64,000 nucleotides of DNA from JAVVHE01 sp032249695 (GCA_032249695.1 JAVVHE010000014.1:1-64000), one strand, 5' to 3'; positions 16,490 to 26,459 are shown, counted from the stretch's first letter. Notes: generated by a model from the letters alone, not told the origin. A program made the numbers and translations.

Positions 16490-17220
16490 GCCGCGTCCCC
16501 TTCGTTCGTCTCGACGACGGCAGGCTCAGCGCCCCCGGCCGTCTCGGTGAGCTTCAGCGCCGCCGGATAGGGCGCGCCCTCGGGCCGCGGCGCCTTGACG
16601 GCATCGCGCACCAGCAGCCACGCCCCCGCGGGACCAGGCACCGAGCCGCGCACGAAAATGAGGTCGCGCTCGGCATCCGTGCCGACGACGATCAGATTCT
16701 GCTGCGTGCGGGTGGCGGCTCCCATGTGGCCGGCCATCTTCTTGTTCTTGAAAACCTTGCCCGGATCCTGGCGGTTGCCCGTCGAACCGTGGCTGCGGTG
16801 GCTGACCGACACACCGTGAGTCGCGCGCAGACCGCCGAAATTCCAGCGCTTCATGACGCCCGCAAAGCCTTTGCCCTGCGTGGTGCCGGTCACGTCGACC
16901 ATCTGGCCAGCCACGAAATGCTCGGCCGACAGCCGCACACCGACATCGAGCAACGCGTCCTCGGCGACTCGGAACTCGGCGAGCTCGGCCTTGGGCTCAA
17001 CCTGTGCCTTGCCGAAATGACCACGCTCGGGCTTGCTGATGTTCTTGGGCTTGGCGCTGCCAGCGCCCAGCTGGACAGCGGTGTAACCGTCCTGGTCGCC
17101 GGTGCGGCGCGCGACGACCTGGCACCCTTCCAGCGCCAGCACGGTGACAGGCACGTGACGTCCGTCATCGGCAAACAGCCGGGTCATGCCCATTTTCTTC
17201 GCGATCACGCCAGTGCGCAT
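16486..17220 (-). CDS. rplC: 50S ribosomal protein L3
   Basis: The 244-residue protein starts MRTGVIAKKMGMTRLFADDG and contains the signature FGGLRATHGVSVSHRSHGST. The C-terminus has an extra acidic, Ala-rich tail (about 25 residues after PAALKLTE). A 233-base gap separates it from rpsJ, far more than usual in this operon. Confidence 0.97.
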   Translation of the reverse strand: MRTGVIAKKMGMTRLFADDGRHVPVTVLALEGCQVVARRTGDQDGYTAVQLGAGSAKPKNISKPERGHFGKAQVEPKAELAEFRVAEDALLDVGVRLSAEHFVAGQMVDVTGTTQGKGFAGVMKRWNFGGLRATHGVSVSHRSHGSTGNRQDPGKVFKNKKMAGHMGAATRTQQNLIVVGTDAERDLIFVRGSVPGPAGAWLLVRDAVKAPRPEGAPYPAALKLTETAGGAEPAVVETNEGDAA

Positions 17221-17261
17221 CGCCGGTTCCTTCCATCAGAGGCCCGATTGAAACCGGGCGT

Positions 17262-17302
17262 GAGTGCCAAAACGATAAGGCCCGCGCCGTGCGGCGAGGG
17301 CC
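17262..17302 (-). terminator. Terminator- or attenuator-like hairpin upstream of rplC
   Basis: On the minus strand GGCCC-T-CGCC-GCAC-GGCG-C-GGGCC (17279-17302) forms a GC-rich stem with one internal mismatch, followed by TTATCGTTTTGGC. It lies about 45 bases before the rplC ribosome-binding region. It could end rpsJ/tuf transcription or act as an attenuator in an rplC leader. The T-tract is interrupted, so strength is uncertain. Confidence 0.45.
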
Positions 17303-17307
17303 TTGCC

Positions 17308-17336
17308 GCCAACTCTGTAGCCTGCGCATTTGTCAA
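17308..17336 (-). promoter_or_regulatory. Possible promoter for rplC (TTGACA element)
   Basis: A perfect -35 hexamer TTGACA is on the minus strand at 17331-17336, in the rpsJ-rplC gap. The expected -10 region (about 17308-17313) has no good TATAAT match; TACAGA lies too close (11 bases). A promoter here would make the hairpin at 17279-17302 the first element of the rplC leader RNA. The call rests on the -35 alone. Confidence 0.3.
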
Positions 17337-17453
17337 GCGCAAGCTGTATCCGAACACCCGTGCCGCCATACTGAACTCTCTTGACGCACGCTGGGTGCGA
17401 GAAAGGTCAGCGGGTGCCTGGGACACGTCCACGATAACGTTGCCCAAGCCCGC

Positions 17454-17765
17454 TCAGGCCAGCTTGATCTCCACGTCCACACCCGCCGCGAGGTCGAGCT
17501 TCATCAGCGCGTCGACCGTCTGCGGCGTGGGATCCACGATGTCGAGCAGCCGCTTGTAGGTCCGGACCTCGAACTGCTCGCGGCTCTTCTTGTCCACGTG
17601 CGGACTGCGATTAACCGTGAACTTCTCAATCCGCGTCGGCAGCGGAATCGGGCCGCGGATGGCGGCGCCGGTGCGCTTGGCGGTCTCGGCGATTTCCCCC
17701 GTCGCCGAGTCGAGAACCCGGTGATCGAAGGCCTTCAGCCGAATGCGGATATTCTGAGCGTCCAC
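17454..17765 (-). CDS. rpsJ: 30S ribosomal protein S10, GTG start
   Basis: The 103-residue protein starts at a GTG (17765): DAQNIRIRLKAFDHRVLDSA, then PLPTRIEKFTVNRSPHVDKK and the ending KLDLAAGVDVEIKLA. The frame is open further upstream towards tuf, but that part is not S10-like. S10 also serves as NusE in antitermination. It lies 25 bases after tuf. Confidence 0.96.
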   Translation of the reverse strand: MDAQNIRIRLKAFDHRVLDSATGEIAETAKRTGAAIRGPIPLPTRIEKFTVNRSPHVDKKSREQFEVRTYKRLLDIVDPTPQTVDALMKLDLAAGVDVEIKLA

Positions 17766-17790
17766 GGTCAATCGGTCTTTCTGGTGTGTC

Positions 17791-18981
17791 TTACTTGATG
17801 ATCTTGTCGACGACCCCGGCGCCCACCGTCCGGCCGCCCTCACGGATGGCGAAGCGGAGGCCCTGGTCCATCGCGATCGGCGCGATCAGCTTGACGGTCA
17901 GCGTCACCTGGTCGCCCGGCATCACCATTTCGGTACCGGCCGGCAGCTCAACCGTGCCCGTCACGTCGGTCGTGCGGAAGTAGAACTGCGGACGGTAGTT
18001 GGCGAAGAACGGCGTGTGACGGCCACCCTCATCTTTCGAAAGAACGTAGACGTTCGAGCTGAACTCGGTGTGCGGCGTGATCGTGCCGGGCTTGGCCAGA
18101 ACCTGGCCACGCTCGACTTCCTCACGGCCGACGCCGCGCAGCAACGCGCCGATATTGTCGCCCGCCTGGCCCTGATCGAGCAGCTTGCGGAACATCTCGA
18201 CGCCCGTGACGACCGTCTTGCGGGTGTTGGTGATGCCGACGATCTCAACTTCCTCGCCAACCTTGACGATGCCGGTCTCGACGCGCCCGGTCACCACCGT
18301 GCCGCGACCCGAAATCGAGAACACGTCTTCGATCGGCATCAGGAACGGACGGTCGAGCGGACGCTCCGGCTGCGGGATGTAGTCATCCACCGCGCGCATC
18401 AGTTCCAGCACCTTTTCTTTGCCGAAGCCGTCGGACTTGCCTTCCAGCGCCGACAGCGCCGAACCCTTGATGATCGGAATGTCGTCGCCCGGGAACTCGT
18501 ACTTCGACAGCAGCTCGCGCACCTCAAGCTCGACGAGCTCCAGGATTTCCTCGTCGTCGACCAGGTCGACCTTGTTCATGAACACGACGAGCGCAGGCAC
18601 ACCCACCTGGCGGGCGAGCAGGATGTGCTCACGAGTCTGCGGCATCGGGCCATCGGTCGCGGCGACCACCAGGATCGCGCCGTCCATCTGCGCGGCGCCG
18701 GTGATCATGTTCTTCACATAGTCAGCGTGGCCCGGGCAGTCGACGTGCGCATAGTGGCGCTTCTCGGTCTCGTACTCGACGTGCGCCGTCGAGATCGTGA
18801 TGCCGCGTGCGCGCTCTTCGGGAGCCTTGTCGATCTGATCATAGGCGGTGAACGTCGCGCCGCCGGTCTCGGCCAGCACCTTGGTGATCGCCGCCGTCAG
18901 CGAGGTCTTGCCGTGATCGACGTGACCGATCGTGCCGATATTGCAGTGCGGCTTATTGCGCTCGAACTTCGCCTTGGCCAT
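17791..18981 (-). CDS. tuf: Elongation factor Tu
   Basis: The 396-residue GTPase brings aminoacyl-tRNA to the ribosome. G1 is GHVDHGKTSL, G2 region RGITIS, G3 DCPGHADY and G4 NKVD; domains 2 and 3 are complete and it ends VGAGVVDKIIK. The start is ATG at 18981 with AGAGGA upstream; the frame is open to 19092 but only this start gives MAKAKFERNKPHCNIGTIG. It normally follows fusA closely; here about 1.18 kb of decayed sequence and two terminator-like hairpins separate them. Confidence 0.98.
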   Translation of the reverse strand: MAKAKFERNKPHCNIGTIGHVDHGKTSLTAAITKVLAETGGATFTAYDQIDKAPEERARGITISTAHVEYETEKRHYAHVDCPGHADYVKNMITGAAQMDGAILVVAATDGPMPQTREHILLARQVGVPALVVFMNKVDLVDDEEILELVELEVRELLSKYEFPGDDIPIIKGSALSALEGKSDGFGKEKVLELMRAVDDYIPQPERPLDRPFLMPIEDVFSISGRGTVVTGRVETGIVKVGEEVEIVGITNTRKTVVTGVEMFRKLLDQGQAGDNIGALLRGVGREEVERGQVLAKPGTITPHTEFSSNVYVLSKDEGGRHTPFFANYRPQFYFRTTDVTGTVELPAGTEMVMPGDQVTLTVKLIAPIAMDQGLRFAIREGGRTVGAGVVDKIIK

Positions 18982-19082
18982 CGTGTCCTCTGCTTCAAAA
19001 TCCTGTCGCCGCCGGGCTTCGGCGTTGGTTGCACCCGATCTGCTTCGCTTGGGTCCTGGAAGTGTGCGAAACGCACCCCAAA

Positions 19083-19112
19083 CAAAAACCACCGGCCCGG
19101 AAACCGGACCGG
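19083..19112 (-). terminator. Strong terminator-like hairpin upstream of tuf
   Basis: On the minus strand CCGGTCCGG-TTT-CCGGGCCGG (19092-19112) gives a 9-bp stem with one G-U pair, followed by TGGTTTTTGTTTG. It has all the marks of an intrinsic terminator. It lies about 100 bases before the tuf start, so either it ends the decayed genes upstream or it attenuates a tuf transcript starting near 19190. Confidence 0.6.
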
Positions 19113-19196
19113 CGATGACGCGCGGCCTTTAGCCGATCGGCCAAGCGAACGCCATAGCGAATTACGCCAAGGCGGCAACCGCTCGCCGGTCATGGC

Positions 19197-19225
19197 GATA
19201 TGGCGAAGCGCGGCGGGCTTGTCCA
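19197..19225 (-). promoter_or_regulatory. Probable tuf promoter
   Basis: On the minus strand TGGACA (19220-19225) and CATATC (19197-19202) are separated by exactly 17 bases and match the -35/-10 consensus at 5 of 6 and 4 of 6 positions. Transcription would start near 19190, giving a leader of about 210 bases that includes the terminator-like hairpin at 19092-19112. Confidence 0.4.
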
Positions 19226-19251
19226 GTCTGTTTGGGGGCTCGGCCCCTCAC

Positions 19252-19509
19252 TACGCTCACACGCGGAACGACATTTCCGACACCGCGCACCAGCATCACG
19301 CGGTTGCCGGGATCGGGCGGCTTGACGTCACCCTGCCCGTGCGCGCGCTTTTCCATCCGGCGGATGATCGAACACTTGGGCCGCGTCACCGGGTCCAGCT
19401 CCGGTCCCTTGCCTTGCACAACCAGGATGTCGCCGTTGGGCAACGCCAGCATCTCGCGCGGGCTTGCGATGGTGCGGATCCGCGGCCGGACCCGGAAGTC
19501 CGGTGGCGC
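19252..19509 (-). pseudogene. Remnant of a sorbosone-dehydrogenase-type gene (front part)
   Basis: The minus frame reads APPDFRVRPRIRTIASPREM then LALPNGDILVVQGKG, and after a 25-residue stretch DPGNRVMLVRGVG. The LPNGD-[IV]LV strand followed by a short insert and NR-[IV]-x-L-[LV]-R is the N-terminal pattern of the sorbosone dehydrogenase/PQQ-dependent sugar dehydrogenase beta propeller. After about 85 residues the likeness ends, and the frame stops at 19162. A complete protein is about 400 residues, so this is a decayed fragment. Confidence 0.5.
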
Positions 19510-19524
19510 CCGCGAGGCGGCGGA

Positions 19525-19975
19525 TCACCGGCCGACCCCCACTCCGTAGCGAAAGGACAGGCCGCCGCCGAGCCACGCGCTGGCGGCGAGCAGCCCGGCG
19601 CATCGGGCCGGTCGGCACCACCGCGGTCCAGCCATCGCGGCTATAGACGAACACGTTGACCAGCTGGACCACATAGACCGCGATGCTCAGCAGCATGTGC
19701 GGCAGCGCAGGTTGCGCCGGGCGCACGCGGCGGTCGCCCGCATAGTCGATGATGCCGGTCAGCGCCGCGAGCGCGCCCATCAAAAGCAGCGCGGTGATCA
19801 GCCAGACCGGTAAGTTGGACCATTGTTGGCTGGCGGTCTGCGAGCAGGCGATTTCGGACAGCCGCGCGCCCAAGGAAACACACGATCGGGAACGGCACCG
19901 GCATCGGGTGGAGCGGATGGCCCGCGAAGCTGGCGGTCGATCGCGGGTCGTCGTGCGCGGTGTTGGCACGCTCGG
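19525..19975 (-). pseudogene. Frameshifted DUF2231 membrane-protein gene
   Basis: Three frames on the minus strand together spell a DUF2231 (COG4244) protein: first FAGHPLHPMPVPFPIVCFLG, then ARLSEIACSQTASQQW with LITALLLMGALAALTGIIDY and AGDRRVR, then LLAASAWLGGGLSFRYGVGV before a TGA at 19525. HPLHPM, the GDRRVR loop and the final G-x-L-x-[FY]-R-x-GVGV are family landmarks. At least two frameshifts or deletions break the gene. The sorbosone-dehydrogenase remnant follows directly, and the two occur as neighbours in other sphingomonads as far as I recall. Confidence 0.6.
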
Positions 19976-19986
19976 TGTTGGCACGC
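19958..19986. repeat. Short tandem repeat, CGGTGTTGGCACGC twice
   Basis: The 14-base unit CGGTGTTGGCACGC occurs at 19958-19971 and 19973-19986, a 15-base period. It lies at the front of the decayed DUF2231 gene and is probably a replication slippage duplication. Confidence 0.6.
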
Positions 19987-20098
19987 GCGGGGGTGGGGCT
20001 CTGGATGGTCGTGAGACGAACGGCGGCAAGGCACAGTCCCGGTTTCTGACGGTCAAACTCATGTCTGCGGCGACCTGCCCATGTGTCGACGCCAGACG

Positions 20099-20128
20099 CA
20101 ACAAACCCCGCTCGGGGGCCGGGCGGGG
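20099..20128 (-). terminator. Terminator after fusA
   Basis: On the minus strand CCCCGC...GCGGGG (20106-20128, 11-base loop) is followed by TTTGTTG. It begins about 30 bases after the fusA stop. It separates the rpsL-rpsG-fusA transcript from the decayed genes and tuf. Confidence 0.6.
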
Positions 20129-20160
20129 CTGTTGCAGTCCTCCGATCGTGCGGGGTGGCG

Positions 20161-22257
<2,097 letters not shown>

Positions 22258-22305
22258 GGTTCAGGATCCTGCGGTCAGGGTTTCGGTTGCGGCGTTCGAG
22301 AGCGT

Positions 22306-22602
22306 TTAGCGCTCCAGAAGGTATTTTGCGAGCGCGAGCCCGGCGGCGAGCAGGGCCGCTCCGGGAAAGAGACCCTGCACGACGATCAGCCACGGCGCGG
22401 GCATCGTGTCGCGCGCCAGCGTGGTCTGCTGCGCGGACGGCTCGATCTGTCCAGCCGTCAGCTTGAACTGCCGCGCGGTGAGCGTGTCGGTCTGCGCGCG
22501 CAACTTTCGAGCTTCCGCCTCCAGCTTGGCAGATCCGCGATTCAGCCGCTCGATGCCAGCGGCGACTCCTGCTTCAGACAGCGGGGCAGCGGCAGTAGCC
22601 AT
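22306..22602 (-). CDS. Small coiled-coil membrane protein between rpsG and fusA
   Basis: This 98-residue frame encodes a helical N-terminal part (GVAAGIERLNRGSAKLEAEA, RKLRAQTDTLTARQFKLTAG) with heptad spacing and one C-terminal membrane segment (about residues 68-92, PWLIVVQGLFPGAALLAAGL) followed by a short KYLLER tail. The shape is a tail-anchored coiled-coil protein. I recognise no family. No clear ribosome-binding site precedes the ATG, so expression may depend on coupling or on a leaderless mechanism. It lies in the str operon, where normally nothing separates rpsG and fusA. Confidence 0.55.
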   Translation of the reverse strand: MATAAAPLSEAGVAAGIERLNRGSAKLEAEARKLRAQTDTLTARQFKLTAGQIEPSAQQTTLARDTMPAPWLIVVQGLFPGAALLAAGLALAKYLLER

Positions 22603-22625
22603 AGAGCGAATCTAGGCGTTCGCTA

Positions 22626-23096
22626 CTACCAGCGGTAGTGGCTGAACGCCCGGTTGGCTTCCGCCATGCGGTGCGTGTCTTCGCGCTTCTTGACGGCGTT
22701 GCCGCGGTTGTTGGCGGCGTCCAACAGCTCGCCCGAAAGGCGCGCGCTCATCGTCTTCTCGCTGCGATTGCGGGCCGCGCCGATCAGCCAGCGGATCGCC
22801 AGCGCCTGCGCGCGCTCGGGGCGGACCTCGACGGGAACCTGATAGGTCGCGCCGCCGACGCGGCGGCTGCGGACCTCGATGCCCGGCTTCACGTTGTTCA
22901 GCGCATCGTGGAACAGGCCGATCGGCTCGCGCTTGGCGCGCGCCTCGATGGCGTCGAGCGCACCATAGACGATCAACTCGGCGACGGACTTCTTGCCCTC
23001 GTACATCACCGAGTTCATGAACTTGGTGAGCACGATATCCCCGAACCGCGGATCGGGGAGGACTTCGCGCTTCTCTGGGCGGCGGCGGCGGGCCAT
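22626..23096 (-). CDS. rpsG: 30S ribosomal protein S7
   Basis: The 156-residue protein starts MARRRRPEKREVLPDPRFGD and contains FMNSVMYEGKKSVAELIVYG and the ending ANRAFSHYRW. S7 starts assembly of the 30S head. It lies 15 bases after rpsL. Confidence 0.98.
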   Translation of the reverse strand: MARRRRPEKREVLPDPRFGDIVLTKFMNSVMYEGKKSVAELIVYGALDAIEARAKREPIGLFHDALNNVKPGIEVRSRRVGGATYQVPVEVRPERAQALAIRWLIGAARNRSEKTMSARLSGELLDAANNRGNAVKKREDTHRMAEANRAFSHYRW

Positions 23097-23111
23097 GGCT
23101 TCTCTACCCTC

Positions 23112-23483
23112 TTACTTCGGACGCTTCGCGCCGTATTTGGAGCGCGACTGCTTGCGGTTTTTGACACCCTGCGTGTCGAGCACGCCGCGCAGGATATGGT
23201 AGCGGACACCGGGAAGATCGCGCACACGGCCGCCGCGGATCAGCACCACGCTGTGCTCCTGCAGATTGTGGCCCTCGCCCGGGATATAGCCGATCAGCTC
23301 GTTGCCGTTCGTCAGCCGCACCTTCGCAACCTTGCGAAGCGCCGAGTTCGGCTTCTTCGGAGTCGTCGTGTAGACGCGCGTGCACACGCCGCGCTTCTGC
23401 GGGTTGGCCTCCATCGCCGGAGTCTTGCTCCGGGTCTTCATCGGCTCGCGGCCCTTCCGGACCAGCTGGTTGATCGTTGGCAT
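23112..23483 (-). CDS. rpsL: 30S ribosomal protein S12
   Basis: The 123-residue protein starts MPTINQLVRKGREPMKTRSK and contains TPKKPNSALRKVAKVRLTNG and HNLQEHSVVLIRGGRVRDLP. The residues at the two streptomycin-sensitive lysine positions (TPKKPNS and the later segment RVRDLPGVRY) appear wild type: KKPNS is intact and the second loop reads GVRYHI. It is the first gene of the str operon. Confidence 0.98.
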   Translation of the reverse strand: MPTINQLVRKGREPMKTRSKTPAMEANPQKRGVCTRVYTTTPKKPNSALRKVAKVRLTNGNELIGYIPGEGHNLQEHSVVLIRGGRVRDLPGVRYHILRGVLDTQGVKNRKQSRSKYGAKRPK

Positions 23484-23620
23484 CCAGTTCCTCAGAGAGG
23501 GGCCCCAAGCGGCCCATCAAACGAAAAGCGCGGCGCAGGCGTGGCTAATCCCGCCCGACCGCGTGTCCCGCTTCAACGAAATGCACCGGCCGAGCCGAGG
23601 CCCTGCCGGAGCGAGCGCGC

Positions 23621-23649
23621 GATATATGCGCAAGGTGAGCGCGGGTCAA
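23621..23649 (-). promoter_or_regulatory. Probable promoter of the str operon
   Basis: On the minus strand TTGACC (23644-23649) and TATATC (23621-23626) are separated by 17 bases. This is the best sigma-70-type match near any operon in the window. It would give a leader of about 130 bases before the rpsL ATG. The rest of 23650-24030 shows no gene that I can support. Confidence 0.6.
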
Positions 23650-24029
23650 CGCGCTTTGGGGGGACGCGGCGCATCGCCGAAGCCCGTCGCTGGCCGCCCC
23701 GTTTTGCGCGCCGACGGCGGATCGCTTTCCAGGCCCTCGGCGCGCGGCTTCGGCTGGGCGCCCACGGAGACCCAGCGTTGGACCCCGCGCACCGCAGCGT
23801 CGCTCGCGGCGCAGCGGGGCATCTCGCCGAGCCGATCTCGGCGCCCCCTGTGGCCGGGCGAGCAGCCACCACCCCCGCCCGCCGCTGCCGATCTCGGCGC
23901 GGAGGCGCGCGCCCCGGCCGCACACGCCGACCGGGACCGAGCAACGCAACCTTGCGCTGGCGCGACGGCATATTGAGGGAGAGGCGAACCGGAGCGACGC
24001 CGAGCCTGGGCGGGAACCGTGCGCGCCCG

Positions 24030-24345
24030 ACATCGTCGACTGGAACCGCGGCGCCCTGCCAGCGGCCCGGCATGGCTGGCATCCTGGAGCCGATCGGCGG
24101 CCTGCGCGAGGCGATCCCGAACGGCGACCCGCGCGTGCAGACCGATCTCGTCGACGGCGACCGAGTGGCTGATCGCCGGGTGATGCGGGGGACGCACGCG
24201 GGCGCGCCGCTTAGCGGCATCCCGGCGCGCGCGGCGGCCCTTGCGCCTGCAATGCATGGACATCAGCCGCTTGCGCGCTGAGGGCTTGATCGGCGGGGTG
24301 TTTCACGTCGATGCGTTCGCTCAGGCCCGGCGCGTGTTGCCGGCA
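24030..24345 (+). pseudogene. Frameshifted SnoaL-like ester cyclase remnant
   Basis: Pieces in different plus frames line up as a SnoaL-type small protein: PDIVDWNRGALPA, then PGMAGILEPIGGLREAIPNG, RVQTDLVDGDRVADRRVMRG and THAGAPLSGIPA, then (after a shift near 24235) MDISRLRAEGLIGGVFHVDA. The order DGDRV...R-x-x-x-RGTH-x-G...GIP...DI-x-R-[LI]-x-x-G-x-I is characteristic of SnoaL ester cyclases. At least two frameshifts and the stop at 24281 show it is not functional. It converges on dprA. Confidence 0.5.
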
Positions 24346-24376
24346 CTGCGCCGACGCGTTCAGCCGACTACCCGCC

Positions 24377-25465
24377 CTACGGCGCCAAGGCGATCCGGCC
24401 GCCCGCGTGGCGGACGATGCGTCCTTCGATCTCCAGATCGGTCAGCACCGCGCCGGCGGCGGCGGCGGACATGCCCGCGGCAGCTGCAAGCTCATCGAGC
24501 ATCACCGGCGCCGGGCCGAGCAGCGACAGCAGCGAATCGGCATCGCCGGTCGACACAGGTTGCGAGCCCGTTTCGGTCGCAGGCGCACCGCGCTGGGCGG
24601 CGACCCCGGCGTGGGTGCATTCCAGGATGTCGGCGGCGCTGGTGACGAGCGTCGCGCCGTCGCGGATCAGCGCGTTGCCGCCCGCCGAGCGCGGATCGAG
24701 CGGGTTGCCCGGGCAGGCCATGACCTCGCGCCCATGATCGCCCGCGAAGCGCGCGGTAATCAGGCTCCCCGATCGCAGCGCGGCCTCGATCACGACCACG
24801 CCCAGCGACAGGCCGCTGATCACGCGGTTGCGGCGCGGGAAGTGGCGCGCCTGCGGCTCGGTGCCCAGCGGCTGTTCGGCGACGATCAGCCCCTCGGCTG
24901 CGATCCGGTCGCTCAGGGCGGCGAGCTCGGGCGGGTAGGCAACGTCGGCTCCGCCCGCGACGGCTGCGATCGTGGCGGGGAGTGCGCCGGTATGCGCGTC
25001 CGCGTCGATGCCGCGCGCCAGCCCCGAGACGACCGCGACGCCAGCCTCGGCGAGCTCGGCCGCCCACAGCCGGGCAATGCGCCGTCCCGCAGCGCTCGCG
25101 TTGCGCGCGCCGACGATGGCGACTGCCGGCATCTCCAGCAGCTCGGCGCGGCCGCGCACCGTCAGGACCGGCGGCGCGTCCTCAATCTCGGCGAGCAGCG
25201 CCGGATAGCCCGCCTCGCCCCAGTGCAGCATCCGGCAGCCGAGCTTCGCCGCGCGCTCCAGCTCGCGGTTGGCCGCGTCGAGATCGGCGACGCGATATTG
25301 TGCCCGGCCCGCACGCCCGGCGAGATCGGGCAGCGCCTCGACCGCGGCAGCGGCGGTTCCGAAGCGGCGCAGCAGCTGGCGGAAGGTCAGCGGGCCGACC
25401 TGGTCGCTGCGGATCAATCGCAGCCGAGCCAGCGCCTCGGCAGGCGAAAGCGGTGAGGCCGTCAT
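24377..25465 (-). CDS. dprA: DNA-processing protein DprA
   Basis: The 362-residue protein loads RecA on incoming single-stranded DNA during transformation. It has an N-terminal helical region (LSPAEALARLRLIRSDQVGP), the Rossmann-like core with VAIVGARNASAAGRRIARLW, VVSGLARGIDADAH, FPRRNRVISGLSLGVVVIEA and the C-terminal winged-helix module (SLLSLLGPAPVMLDELAAAA) present in many DprA proteins. The start ATG at 25465 overlaps the plsY stop (ATGA). Recombination context is housekeeping; competence of this strain cannot be inferred from this alone. Confidence 0.95.
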   Translation of the reverse strand: MTASPLSPAEALARLRLIRSDQVGPLTFRQLLRRFGTAAAAVEALPDLAGRAGRAQYRVADLDAANRELERAAKLGCRMLHWGEAGYPALLAEIEDAPPVLTVRGRAELLEMPAVAIVGARNASAAGRRIARLWAAELAEAGVAVVSGLARGIDADAHTGALPATIAAVAGGADVAYPPELAALSDRIAAEGLIVAEQPLGTEPQARHFPRRNRVISGLSLGVVVIEAALRSGSLITARFAGDHGREVMACPGNPLDPRSAGGNALIRDGATLVTSAADILECTHAGVAAQRGAPATETGSQPVSTGDADSLLSLLGPAPVMLDELAAAAGMSAAAAGAVLTDLEIEGRIVRHAGGRIALAP

Positions 25466-26136
25466 GCGCGCTTGCCGATCCGCGGCTCGGTCCCAGCCGC
25501 AAGGCGCGCGATGTTGGCGCGGTGGCGCGCGATGACGAGCGCAGCCATCAGCGTCAGGCCGGCCGCCGCGGGCGGCGGCGCCAACACCCAGCCCGCAGTC
25601 GCGGCGGCTGCGGCTCCCGCAATCCCCGCCGCGCTCGACCAGCGAGTGACCGCCGCTGTCAGCAGCCACACGGCCGCGTTCGCCAGCCCCGCGGGCCAGA
25701 ACATCGCCGCGCCCACGCCAAGAAAGGTCGCCACGCCCTTGCCGCCGCGAAAGCCCAGCCACAGCGGATAGAGATGCCCCAGCACCGCGCCCAGCGCAGC
25801 CGCGAGCGCCGGGAGCGACGGCCCAGCCGCTACGCCGGGATCGGAAAGCAACGGTCCCATCTGAGCCGCCGCGACCACGCCGGGCACATCGGCGGGCCGC
25901 AGCAGAGCCGCCGCGCGCGTCGCCAGCAGCACCGCCGACGCGCCCTTCCCAGCATCGAGCAGCAGCGTCAGCGCCCCCAGCGCAGCCCCGCCTGCACGGA
26001 CGACATTCGTCGCGCCGATATTGCCCGACCCTTGCGCGCGGACATCGCCTTTGCCCACCGCGCGCACGAGCAGCAGCCCGAACGGGATCGACCCGAGCGC
26101 ATAGCCCAGCGCGAGCGCGAGCAGCATCGCGGTCAT
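25462..26136 (-). CDS. plsY: Glycerol-3-phosphate acyltransferase PlsY
   Basis: The 224-residue inner-membrane enzyme uses acyl-phosphate to acylate glycerol-3-phosphate, the first step of phospholipid synthesis. Three family motifs are visible: GSIPFGLLLVRA, GSGNIGATNVVRAGG and GHLYPLWLGFRGGKGVATFL. There are five to six membrane helices. The C-terminal tail is basic. It overlaps dprA by four bases and the upstream broken gene by four. Confidence 0.95.
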   Translation of the reverse strand: MTAMLLALALGYALGSIPFGLLLVRAVGKGDVRAQGSGNIGATNVVRAGGAALGALTLLLDAGKGASAVLLATRAAALLRPADVPGVVAAAQMGPLLSDPGVAAGPSLPALAAALGAVLGHLYPLWLGFRGGKGVATFLGVGAAMFWPAGLANAAVWLLTAAVTRWSSAAGIAGAAAAATAGWVLAPPPAAAGLTLMAALVIARHRANIARLAAGTEPRIGKRA

Positions 26137-26459
26137 CGCAGCGGCCCGGTCGCCATGCCGAGGTCGACGCGCGCCATCGCCATCACGGCCGAGCTATCCC
26201 GCACCAACGCGACCACCCCCGACAAGTCGCAGCGCTCCAGCAGGCGCGCATCGCCGCGCTCTGCTTCCACCCGCTTCTCGGCGACGAACTCATCGACGAT
26301 CAAACGATCCGGCCCGAAACGCGCGCGCAGCCAATGCTACGCCGATCGCAGCCAGTCCGGCTTGCGGCTGATGCGCAGCTTCCCCGCCTCGATGCGCGCC
26401 GACACGCTTTCAGCGCCGTCCGACACCACAATCGCGCGTGCAGCCGCCTTCGAACGCAC
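26133..26459 (-). pseudogene. Small gene of unknown function with one in-frame TAG
   Basis: From a GTG at 26459 a frame of 108 codons runs to a TGA that overlaps the plsY ATG (ATGA), the tight coupling expected of a real gene. It is broken by one TAG at 26337-26339 (codon 41): ...IEAGKLRISRKPDWLRSA-stop-HWLRARFGPDRLIVDEF... The composition after the stop remains protein-like. I do not recognise the family. It could be a recent nonsense mutation (TGG to TAG is one step) or a sequencing error. Confidence 0.4.

Noticed and set aside
18016..19659. 547-codon plus-strand frame over tuf
   Set aside because: It is antisense to EF-Tu with no recognisable motifs; third-position GC explains its openness.
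22638..24281. 547-codon open frame on the plus strand over rpsG and rpsL
   Set aside because: It is antisense to two certain ribosomal genes and Arg/Ala-rich, a by-product of high GC; only its last 70 codons overlap the SnoaL remnant.
26133..26200. PIN-domain toxin start (DSSAVMAMA) in the broken gene before plsY
   Set aside because: The motif lies only 20 residues before the end of the frame, leaving no room for a PIN domain; chance likeness is more probable.
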